Assembly: GCA_028824685.1 (NCBI GenBank)
Contig: JAPPCZ010000069.1
Location: 1-64,000 of the forward strand
DNA length: 64,000 bases
From: Candidatus Poribacteria bacterium
Lineage (GTDB): Bacteria; Poribacteria; WGA-4E; WGA-3G
Direction: 5' to 3'
Numbering within the stretch: the first letter of the stretch is position 1; every line of letters begins with the position of its first letter. Below the pieces are notes generated by a model, which was not told where the DNA came from, searched no databases, and saw only the letters and a list, made by a program, of their open reading frames with translations. The translations under genes and the position numbers were made by a program. Below are positions 35,477 to 42,941 of the stretch, piece after piece.

Positions 35477-36766
35477 ATGGCAGCAAAACTCGCTATTTCT
35501 GGTGGTAAAAAGACCGTCCCTGACGGGTTAATTCAACCGTGGCCAGAGGTTACCCAAGATGATAGGGACGCTATTGCCGAGGTTATCGCCTCTGAAAGAA
35601 TTACCGAACAGCAACGGATTCAATCCGAAGGTCTCGCGAAAGAGTGGGCAGAATACATGGGTGTTGCGTATTGTATTCCGGTCAACAGCGGGACTGCTGC
35701 GTTGCATCTGTGTGTCGCAGGTGTCGGTATTGAACCGGGCGATGAGGTCATTGTTCCCGCCTTCACTTTCTGGGCGACAGCAGCAGCTGTCCTCCATCAT
35801 AACGCTATTCCTGTCTTTGTTGATATTGACCCCGTAACCTACTGTATTGATCCCAATGAGATTGAAGCGAAAATCACCGAGCGAACTCGCGCTATTCTGC
35901 CTGTTCATATTCACGGCATGCCTGCCGATATGGATCCGATTTTAGCAATTGCTAAAAAGCATAATTTGAAGATTATTGAGGATGTCGCGCAGGCACACGG
36001 TGCGCGCTATAAAGGAAAACCTTGTGGAGCATTCGGTGATGCCGCAGGTTACAGCACCCAAGCCTCCAAAACATTGAGTAGCGGTTGTCAAGGTGGTTTG
36101 TTCACAACGGATGATGAGCAAATTTACAAGCGCGCAGCATTGTTACAGTATTTCGGGGAAATCGTCGTACCGGGCAGAGAACGCGAGGAACAGGAATACA
36201 ACGCGTATGGACTCGGATGGATGTATCGTGGGGATATGTTCAGTCAGGCGTTCATCCGTAGCCAACTCAAGCGACTTGATGTGAACAATGCGAAGCGGAT
36301 CAAGAATTGCCAATATCTTACGGATCATCTGGACGAAATTGACGGCATCGAAACGCCTGTTACCCCCAAGGAATGTGAACCGGTTTATTACAACTACGTC
36401 GTCGGTTTTGATCCAGAGGCGTTGGGATTAGATATTCCCGCACGCACCTTGCGTGAGAAGGTGCAAGCAGCACTACGCGCTGAAGGAGTGCCGACTGGAC
36501 AGTGGCAACGACTCCCCGTCCCATCTCAAGAAATTTTCCAGAACCGGATCGGTTACGGCACAGGCTGCCCGTGGCGATGCAACCAATCAACCGTCGAATA
36601 CAAGACTGAGGACTATCCCAAAGCCGTTGAATTCATGGATTCTCACTGCTACATATTTGATGTCAATCCGCCCAACGACCTTGAGTTGATGTCCTATTAT
36701 GTTGAGGCGTTCCACAAGGTGATGGGTCAGCTTGATGCTGTGCTTGAACATTCAGAAACGCCTTAA
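35477..36766 (+). CDS. DegT/DnrJ/EryC1/StrS-family PLP aminotransferase (2)
   Basis: A 429-aa fold-type-I PLP enzyme. GTAALHLCVAGVGIEPGDEVIVPAFTF, HIHGMPADMDPI, IIEDVAQAHGARYKG and the PLP lysine in STQASKTLSSGCQGG identify the sugar aminotransferase/AHBA synthase family. It is clearly different from the one at 15494-16684 and may act on another keto-sugar or on a precursor of a secondary metabolite. AAAGGAGGT gives a strong start. It follows gltX by 46 nt. No nucleotide-sugar pathway genes adjoin it. Confidence 0.88.
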   Translation: MAAKLAISGGKKTVPDGLIQPWPEVTQDDRDAIAEVIASERITEQQRIQSEGLAKEWAEYMGVAYCIPVNSGTAALHLCVAGVGIEPGDEVIVPAFTFWATAAAVLHHNAIPVFVDIDPVTYCIDPNEIEAKITERTRAILPVHIHGMPADMDPILAIAKKHNLKIIEDVAQAHGARYKGKPCGAFGDAAGYSTQASKTLSSGCQGGLFTTDDEQIYKRAALLQYFGEIVVPGREREEQEYNAYGLGWMYRGDMFSQAFIRSQLKRLDVNNAKRIKNCQYLTDHLDEIDGIETPVTPKECEPVYYNYVVGFDPEALGLDIPARTLREKVQAALRAEGVPTGQWQRLPVPSQEIFQNRIGYGTGCPWRCNQSTVEYKTEDYPKAVEFMDSHCYIFDVNPPNDLELMSYYVEAFHKVMGQLDAVLEHSETP

Positions 36767-36835
36767 GTTTTAGGTCGCTCCTAAACCATCAACCCAGCAT
36801 AAGTACCCTTATATTCAAATCACATTGAAAATCCG

Positions 36836-36955
36836 TAAAGTGAAGTGTTATCATATTTAACATAAAACGCAGATACGTTTTCATATCTAAACCCTCATCC
36901 CTATCCGCAAAACACGCACTTCTGAGCCAGTATCTGTAGAATACACTTCACTTTA
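36836..36955. repeat. 120-bp element with 13-bp terminal inverted repeats
   Basis: TAAAGTGAAGTGT (36836-36848) is exactly inverted at 36943-36955 (ACACTTCACTTTA). The ends resemble those of R1 and R7 (TAAAGTGAA, TATAGTGAA). No coding capacity. The right end lies nine bases before the decarboxylase ATG and supplies part of its leader and ribosome binding site (TTTAGGA). Confidence 0.65.
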
Positions 36956-36964
36956 GGATAAATA

Positions 36965-38599
36965 ATGACATACCGAAGCATTTTAAAAAAAATAAGACTT
37001 GCTTTCCCCCAACCAATATCTGATACTATACATGATTCATACTTTGTGCATTCCATGATGCGTGCTTTAGATCAGGTAGACACACTAAAAACGCATCTAC
37101 CATTTCTCGGCAGCATCGTTACTGGGGACTTTGACGCAGCAAAAAAGACAGAATTACCAGAAGATATTTCCACAGTTGAAGAGGTAACAACCGACCTTGT
37201 GAGCTACCTCCAAGGAATGACTATCTTTGGTCACCCCCGCACACAACAGAATGTAATTGCCCCGACAACTATTCCGAGCCTAATAGGGGTACTTCTCGCC
37301 TCTCTACACAATCCTAACCTTTGTTGGGATGCATCCAGTCAATTAGTTGCGATGGCAGAAGTTGAAGTCATTGCGATGACATCACAGTTGGTCGGATACG
37401 ATGCGGAACAAGCAAGTGGTGTATTTACCTTTGGTGGCACTGGAACGACACTCTATGGCGTAAAAATCGGATTAGAAAAAGCATGTCCAGAAACAATGCA
37501 TAAAGGCACGCCAGAAGATGCAGTCGTTTTTGTGTCGGATGCAGCACATTACTGTGCTGCGAATATTACGGGTTGGCTCGGAATAGGAACGAACAATCTC
37601 ATTACGATTCCAACGACAACCGAAAACGAGATTGACCTTGAATTACTTGAACAAGAACTCCGAAAAGCACTCACAGATGGGAAAAAGATTGCTGCTATTA
37701 TTGCCACATTAGGCACTACCGACGCGTTCGGTTTAGATAATTTAATGCATATCGTAGCGTTACGGGAAACTCTCGTTGATGAATTTCAACTTGACTATCA
37801 GCCGCATATCCATGCTGACGCTGTTATCGGATGGGCATGGTCTGTTTTTAACAACTACGATTTTGAGGATAACCCGTTAGGATTTCGTCCGCGTACTATC
37901 CGCGCTTTAGCAGGTGCTTGCAGGAGGATACAACACCTTTCCCTTGCTGATTCTGTAGGTATTGACTTTCATAAAACTGGTTTTGCGCCTTATATCTCCA
38001 GTCTCGTCCTCGTCAAAGATCGGACTGATCTGGATTTGCTAAAACGCTCACCTGAACAAATGCCTTATCTCTATCATTTTGGACAGTATCGTCCTGGCAT
38101 GTTCACACTTGAAACCTCAAGAGCAGGGACAGGCGTGCTTGCGGCACTCGCGAATCTAAAATTGTTTGGAGAAGAAGGATTGCGTGCCATTCTTGGACAC
38201 ATCGTTGAAATGACGCAGCTTCTACGGGAACATCTGGAAGGGCATGAAGGCACGACAGTACTAAACCGTGGAAATTTTGGCACCGTTACCCTATTCCGTG
38301 CTTATCCAGTCGGTGTGGATACCTTTGAAATCAAACGTCAGGAATTTGAGGATGCTGCCAATCGGGACATTTTAATTGCACACAATGCCTACAACAAAGA
38401 AATCTTCCAATATGTTAATTCTGAGGCGATGGAAGGACGAGGTGTTTTCATCTCTACAACAGACTGCTACCGTAAAACCGCTTATGGAGAACCAATTGTC
38501 GCTTTAAAATCGTTTATCCTATCCCCATTTGTTGATGAAGAGGATGTCAAAACAGTTGTTGCAAAGGTATTGGAAGCGAGGGAAGCAATTGGTGGTTGA
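36965..38599 (+). CDS. Group II PLP-dependent decarboxylase-like protein
   Basis: A 544-aa fold-type-I PLP enzyme of the glutamate/aromatic amino acid decarboxylase superfamily. AGTGTTLYGVKIGLEKA-like cofactor sequence (FGGTGTTLYGVKIG), HIHADAVIGWAWS with the Asp that contacts the pyridine nitrogen, and the Schiff-base Lys in VGIDFHKTGFAPY at about residue 336 are visible. The likely reaction is decarboxylation of an amino acid to an amine in the cytosol; the substrate is not predictable. The start lies immediately behind a short inverted-repeat element. Its 3' end faces the tmRNA-like gene 18 nt away. Confidence 0.85.
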   Translation: MTYRSILKKIRLAFPQPISDTIHDSYFVHSMMRALDQVDTLKTHLPFLGSIVTGDFDAAKKTELPEDISTVEEVTTDLVSYLQGMTIFGHPRTQQNVIAPTTIPSLIGVLLASLHNPNLCWDASSQLVAMAEVEVIAMTSQLVGYDAEQASGVFTFGGTGTTLYGVKIGLEKACPETMHKGTPEDAVVFVSDAAHYCAANITGWLGIGTNNLITIPTTTENEIDLELLEQELRKALTDGKKIAAIIATLGTTDAFGLDNLMHIVALRETLVDEFQLDYQPHIHADAVIGWAWSVFNNYDFEDNPLGFRPRTIRALAGACRRIQHLSLADSVGIDFHKTGFAPYISSLVLVKDRTDLDLLKRSPEQMPYLYHFGQYRPGMFTLETSRAGTGVLAALANLKLFGEEGLRAILGHIVEMTQLLREHLEGHEGTTVLNRGNFGTVTLFRAYPVGVDTFEIKRQEFEDAANRDILIAHNAYNKEIFQYVNSEAMEGRGVFISTTDCYRKTAYGEPIVALKSFILSPFVDEEDVKTVVAKVLEAREAIGG

Positions 38600-38617
38600 A
38601 GTGCGGGACTAACCAAA

Positions 38618-38700
38618 TGGAGGTGGTGGGAATTGAACCCACTTCCGGAGAAAATTGAAAGCAACCACGCTTTCGTCCTCCGTCGAATCCTTTCACCCCC
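38618..38700 (-). ncRNA. 83-nt tmRNA-like RNA lacking the mRNA-like domain
   Basis: Read on the minus strand, the RNA begins GGGGGTGAAAGGATTCGACG, the hallmark 5' end of tmRNA, and ends with a T arm (GTGGG, loop TTCAATT, CCCAC) and CACCTCC plus discriminator A. The acceptor stem GGGGGTG/CACCTCC has 7 pairs including G3-U70, the alanine identity element. Between them, where tmRNA normally has about 270 nt of tag reading frame and pseudoknots, there is only a P2-like stem (CGGAGG/TCTCCG) capped by a 6-bp hairpin (GAAAGC, loop GTGGTT, GCTTTC). No CCA is encoded and no tag peptide can be found. A tRNA fold is not supported: there is no D stem and no 7-nt anticodon loop. Confidence 0.65.
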
Positions 38701-38711
38701 TATATGATACA

Positions 38712-38740
38712 AGGATACCATGTTTTTTTCACGATATCAA
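38712..38740 (-). promoter_or_regulatory. Promoter upstream of the tmRNA-like gene
   Basis: On the minus strand TTGATA (38740-38735), a 17-bp spacer and TATCCT (38717-38712). Initiation about 7 nt later would leave a short 5' leader, as expected for an RNA matured by RNase P. Confidence 0.55.
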
Positions 38741-39369
38741 AGAATAGTTTTGGGCAAACACCAGTGCCATTCAATTTTCTAATGATTCCTTTCTTTACCA
38801 AAACTCCAAAAAATCGCGTAAACCACCATGTTGACAACAAAATACACGCTCACCCAAGATGCAAAAAAAGTATCAACCCCAACTTTCCTGCAAACTTATT
38901 GTGAATATATTGGATATCTATTGTTCCTAACGCCACAAAAACTTCTGATCCTAAACAGAATTTGGTATAATATCAGCATAAAAGGAGAAAATCGAAAGGA
39001 ACTCTCTAAATGCAAAACGACAACGCGAAACTTGTCAAAATAAAATAGCTACAACAAGAGGAAAATTGTGTTCATACATACAGATAGAAAATAAAAAAAT
39101 AAAATTAATTAAAAATAAGAAAAATGTCTATAAACCCATACATAGACTGGCGGCATAGGCAATTTCAAAAGTATACCACGGTATGAAAAAATATACCGTA
39201 TGGTATACTTTTTGTAGAAATGATTTCCAAATCACAACACTACGACTCAAACGGTTATTGAGCCAAAAATTGAATGCCTCTGGGACAAACACCAATTTGT
39301 TTGACTTCGCTGTGTGTCTGTGATAATCTATGTTTATTATAATCAGATTGGAAGGAACTTTTATAGTTA
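38741..39369. other. Non-coding gap with hairpins
   Basis: About 630 bp without a supported gene; frames here lack ribosome binding sites and family features. It holds a long AT-rich stretch (about 39040-39130), a small hairpin GTCTAT/ATAGAC (about 39126-39147) and a strong two-part hairpin at 39167-39213. In the latter, AAAAGTATACC pairs with GGTATACTTTT around an inner CGGTAT/ATACCG. GGAAGGAAC before 39370 is the likely ribosome binding site of the exchanger gene. Confidence 0.5.
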
Positions 39370-40410
39370 ATGGAACATTGGATAGAACAACTTATTGGAG
39401 GATTACCGAGTGTAGCCCTCTTTCTTATCATTGCGGTGATGCTTTACACACTCGGTAAAGGGGCAGATTGGCTGGTAGATGAGGCAGTCTTACTTTCAAC
39501 GCAATGGGGTTTAGGGAAAGCAGTTATCGGGGCGACAATTGTGAGTGTTGGCACAACAACACCGGAGGCAGCCGTTTCCGTATTTTCAGCATTACAAGGA
39601 AAACCAGGGCTTGCACTCGGAAATGCAGTCGGTTCAATAATATGTGACACTGGACTTATTTTAGGATTAGCATCGTTAATTGCACCGTTATCATTCAATC
39701 GTCAACTTGCATCTCGGTTGTCCAATGTCCAAGTAAGTGCTGGTATTCTTTTGGTATTAGCCTGTATTCCATGGTCTTCCCCTATGGCAGTCTTTAAAAA
39801 ACAAGGCGGCGTACTTCCACAATTTATGGGATTCGTCTTTGTTGTACTGTTAGGGTTGTATATCTGGCAGTCTATCCGATGGGCAGGTTCAACAACACCC
39901 GATCCTGAAGACGAAGAAAGGGCATCGTCAGGTGGATCAAGTACTTTCCTTACACTTCTGAAACTCATCGGTTCAATCGCAATCGTCGTAATTTCCGCCC
40001 AAATTCTCATTCCGACTGTAAGTGTTCTTGCTATAAGATTTAAGGTGCCAGAATCAATTATTTCGTTAACATTGGTAGCATTCGGCACTTCGCTCCCGGA
40101 ACTTGTAACAGCCATCACAGCAGTGAGGCGTGGACATGGCGAATTAGCGGTTGGTAATATCATCGGCGCAGATATTCTCAATGTGCTTTTTGTTGCTGGG
40201 GTTTCTGCCGCAGCGACAAAAGGTGGGTTAATAGCAGAAGCACATTTTTTCCAATTCGCATTCCCCGCAATGTTATTTATCTTGATTGTTTTCCGATTCG
40301 GTATTTTCGTTTCAGGTAGCCAATTGAAACGTCCTTTTGGAGTTGTATTAGTCGCAGTCTGGCTTGTAGTGATAATTCTTAGTGGTGTTTTAGGAATAGA
40401 TTCGCATTAG
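39370..40410 (+). CDS. CaCA-family cation/Ca2+ exchanger (YrbG-like)
   Basis: A 346-aa membrane protein with about ten transmembrane segments in two inverted halves. The alpha-1 repeat is VGTTTPEAAVSVFSALQG followed by ALGNAVGSIICDTGLILG; the alpha-2 repeat is FGTSLPELVTAITAVRRGHG followed by AVGNIIGADILNVLFVAG. These carry the paired acidic and Asn residues of Na+/Ca2+ exchangers. The N-terminal half differs from the usual GTSLPE (GTTTPE here). It probably extrudes Ca2+ or a related cation in exchange for Na+ or H+. It stands alone upstream of the WD40 cluster. Confidence 0.88.
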   Translation: MEHWIEQLIGGLPSVALFLIIAVMLYTLGKGADWLVDEAVLLSTQWGLGKAVIGATIVSVGTTTPEAAVSVFSALQGKPGLALGNAVGSIICDTGLILGLASLIAPLSFNRQLASRLSNVQVSAGILLVLACIPWSSPMAVFKKQGGVLPQFMGFVFVVLLGLYIWQSIRWAGSTTPDPEDEERASSGGSSTFLTLLKLIGSIAIVVISAQILIPTVSVLAIRFKVPESIISLTLVAFGTSLPELVTAITAVRRGHGELAVGNIIGADILNVLFVAGVSAAATKGGLIAEAHFFQFAFPAMLFILIVFRFGIFVSGSQLKRPFGVVLVAVWLVVIILSGVLGIDSH

Positions 40411-40717
40411 GTCTTATAACATTTAGCGAAACTGTTCAATTTGTCTGAATCGCAAATTTCCAATTGGCGATTCAGACAGAGAAAGTGTAGAATTAAAAAG
40501 ACATAATAAATTTGGTTTTTATACGTTTTAGACATATCGCTCCTACAAATGTGGTGTTACTTTGTAAACACGATACCTCCCGCGTGCCATAGCAAGTATC
40601 CCCACAGAATAACAAAATCCCGCCAAGTAGTTTTGTGCCATAAAAATCAATTTGTGCATTCACAATTTGCGATCCTAAAAAGCAGCAAACAACTAAAGAA
40701 AATAGGATAACTTCACA
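40411..40717 (+). other. Intergenic gap: hairpin, repeat fragment and conserved WD40 leader
   Basis: A perfect 12-bp hairpin TGTCTGAATCGC/GCGATTCAGACA (40442-40478) may end exchanger transcription, although it lacks a T tract. CGCTCCTACAAA near 40527 is a fragment of the palindromic repeat family. From 40631 to the ATG, the sequence is shared with the leaders of the other two WD40 paralogs, including CAATTTGTGCATTCACAATT (40648-40667). Confidence 0.55.
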
Positions 40718-42583
40718 ATGAAAAGAACACTGTTCTCGATTTTCACTATTTGGCTTTTGATACTCACTTTAACCCCATACACTCTCACCAAAGGCTACAC
40801 CCAATGGAATTTACCTACAGGTGCGACTGAGCGATTCGGTAAAGGTGTGTTAAATAATATGACATATTCCCCTGATGGAAAACTAATAGCAGTAGCAAGT
40901 GGTATTGGTATTTGGATTTACGACGCTCAGACAGGTGAAGAACTTGATCTACTGACAGGACATACATTTCCTGTCTGGAGCACAGCATTCAGTCCAGATG
41001 GTTCAACAATAGCAGGTGGAGGTTGGGACAAAATCATTCGTTTATGGGATGTCCCTTCTGGCTTACATGTTCGGACGATGGTAGGACCTCACTTACATGG
41101 CTACGGCTTAGCATTCAATCCAGATGGCAACACGCTGGCAATTGTGAGTTCATACTATACCGTAGATTTGTGGGATGTACAAACAAGCACATCCATTCAG
41201 ACACTCACTGGTCATACAGGAAGGGTTACTTGCGCAGCATTTAGTTCGGATGGCAAGATATTGGCAAGTGGTAGTTTGGACAAAACCGTTCGTTTGTGGG
41301 ATGTGCAAACAGGTACATCTCTGCCAAAGATGATTGATCATCAGGATGCAATTTGGTCAGTTGCTTTCAGTCCCGATGGCAAAATACTCGCAAGCGGAAA
41401 TTCAGACAATACCGTCTGTCTGTGGAATGTGCAAACAAGTGAACTCCTCCGCATATTGAAAGGACATACTTATTATGTCAATAGTGTTGCATTTAGTCCC
41501 GATGGCAAAATACTCGCAAGTGGGAGTAGGGACGGTACCGTTCGCCTGTGGAATACACAAACGGATGAACTCTTACGTATATTGAAAGGACATACTTATT
41601 TTGTCAATAGTGTAGTATTCAATCCGGATGGCAAAACACTCGCAAGCGGAAGTTGGGACGGTACTGTGCGTCTATGGAAGACGAATACAGGAGAACTCCT
41701 CCGCGTATTGAAAGGACATACTGATTATGTGGAAAGTGTCGTGTTCAGTCTGGATGGAGAAACAATTGTAAGTGATTATACTAACAAAACCGTTCGTCTG
41801 TGGGATGTGCAAACAGGTGTGTCTCGTAAAATGCAAATAGGACATCAGAGTAAAATCTGGAGTATAGGACTCAGCCCCGATGGCAAAACACTCGCAACTA
41901 AACATGATGACGCTACCCTTCGTCTGTGGGATACACAAACCGGGGCACATCTTCAGACGATGACTGGACAAAAAAGCACGGAGGTTATTGTGTTCAGTCC
42001 GGATGGTAAGACGCTCGCATGTACGAGATATGGCACATCCATTAACCTATGGGATGTTCGTACGGGGAAACGGCTTCGGACACTGAATGGGCATACGAAA
42101 CTCATCAAAAGTGTTGCGTTCAGTCCTGATGGAAAAATACTGGCAAGCGGGGGTGGAGACACTACTATACGCTTATGGGATGTTAACACAGGAACAGGTA
42201 TTTGGACACTAAATGGACATACGAATTGGGTCAAAACCGTTGAGTTCAGTCCGGATGGTAAAGTAATAGCAAGTGGAGGTGCCGATAAGACTGTGCGTTT
42301 GTGGAATGTTGAAACAACTAAGCACATTATGACATTAAAAGGACATACAAAAGAAATCAGAACCGTCATGTTCAGTCCGGATGGCAAATTGCTCGCAAGT
42401 GGAAGTGATGACACTACTATACGTCTGTGGAATGTCCAAACAAGTAAACATCTATTGACGTTCAAAGGGCATACGGATAGGGTCAAAAGTGTTGTATTTA
42501 ATCATGATGGTTCAACACTCGCAAGCGGGAGCGATGACGGCACCGTGCTGCTATGGGATCTCACAACTAACCAAATGGATTAG
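40718..42583 (+). CDS. Secreted WD40 protein 2 with 14 repeats
   Basis: A 621-aa protein. Residues 1-23 form a signal peptide (KRTLFSIFTIWLLILTLTP). After the family-specific N-terminus YTQWNLPTGATERFGKG come exactly 14 WD repeats, the first degenerate (GIWIYDAQTG) and the last ending TVLLWDLTTN at the C-terminus. Two seven-bladed propellers are expected. Blades 6-8 (about nt 41430-41810) are very similar at DNA level, indicating recent blade duplication within the gene. It is the first of three tandem paralogs, each with its own similar leader. A role as an exported interaction scaffold is inferred. Confidence 0.9.
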   Translation: MKRTLFSIFTIWLLILTLTPYTLTKGYTQWNLPTGATERFGKGVLNNMTYSPDGKLIAVASGIGIWIYDAQTGEELDLLTGHTFPVWSTAFSPDGSTIAGGGWDKIIRLWDVPSGLHVRTMVGPHLHGYGLAFNPDGNTLAIVSSYYTVDLWDVQTSTSIQTLTGHTGRVTCAAFSSDGKILASGSLDKTVRLWDVQTGTSLPKMIDHQDAIWSVAFSPDGKILASGNSDNTVCLWNVQTSELLRILKGHTYYVNSVAFSPDGKILASGSRDGTVRLWNTQTDELLRILKGHTYFVNSVVFNPDGKTLASGSWDGTVRLWKTNTGELLRVLKGHTDYVESVVFSLDGETIVSDYTNKTVRLWDVQTGVSRKMQIGHQSKIWSIGLSPDGKTLATKHDDATLRLWDTQTGAHLQTMTGQKSTEVIVFSPDGKTLACTRYGTSINLWDVRTGKRLRTLNGHTKLIKSVAFSPDGKILASGGGDTTIRLWDVNTGTGIWTLNGHTNWVKTVEFSPDGKVIASGGADKTVRLWNVETTKHIMTLKGHTKEIRTVMFSPDGKLLASGSDDTTIRLWNVQTSKHLLTFKGHTDRVKSVVFNHDGSTLASGSDDGTVLLWDLTTNQMD

Positions 42584-42754
42584 TGCTTGGTCAAGTCCTA
42601 ATTGATAGATTTGAAAGTAGTTTATCGGTAGGAGCGATCCCCGAATCGCGACCTATAATATGTTGACAAGCATTAGGTTAGTTGCAACGATTCGGAACAC
42701 GGGAATACCCTCTCTTTATCCGAGAAATAATTTTGTGCCATAAAATATCAATTT
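42584..42754. repeat. Palindromic repeat element R5 plus start of conserved WD40 leader
   Basis: GGTAGGAGCGATCCCCGAAT begins at 42627 and its imperfect inverse ACGATTCGGAACACGGG ends near 42712. This is a decayed member of the family. From 42731 the sequence TTTTGTGCCATAAAATATCA matches the leader of the upstream WD40 gene. Confidence 0.55.
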
Positions 42755-42884
42755 GTACACAGGACTTACGCATTTACTCTTAAAGTCCCACTGATAAGGG
42801 GGATTTAGGGGGTTAAATTACTAAAATAACGCCTTTTTAACCCCTAACCCCTTTATCAAGGGAGAATGCGTAAGTCCTGGTACA
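42755..42884. mobile_element. 120-bp MITE with 5-bp target duplication
   Basis: CAGGACTTACGCATT (42760-42774) is exactly inverted at the other end, giving AATGCGTAAGTCCTG (to 42879). GTACA flanks it on both sides (42755-42759 and 42880-42884). The interior is also largely palindromic (AGGGGGTTAAA against TTTAACCCCT). It has no coding capacity. The paralogous WD40 leaders at 40648 and 45223 show the uninterrupted site, so the insertion and its target duplication can be read directly. Confidence 0.88.
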
Positions 42885-42941
42885 TTCGCAATTTGCAATT
42901 CAGAAACGCGGAAAACAAAAAACAATAGGACAAACTACATA

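Noticed and set aside
38618..38700. Canonical tRNA gene at the tmRNA-like locus
   Set aside because: The T arm and acceptor stem fit, but there is no D stem, position 8 is not U, and the central hairpin has a 6-nt loop (GTGGTT), not a 7-nt anticodon loop with U33. The GGATTCGACG 5' motif is specific to tmRNA.
38704..39043. Two overlapping plus-strand open frames in the gap after the tmRNA-like gene
   Set aside because: No ribosome binding site at the right distance, no family resemblance and AT-rich composition typical of non-coding DNA.
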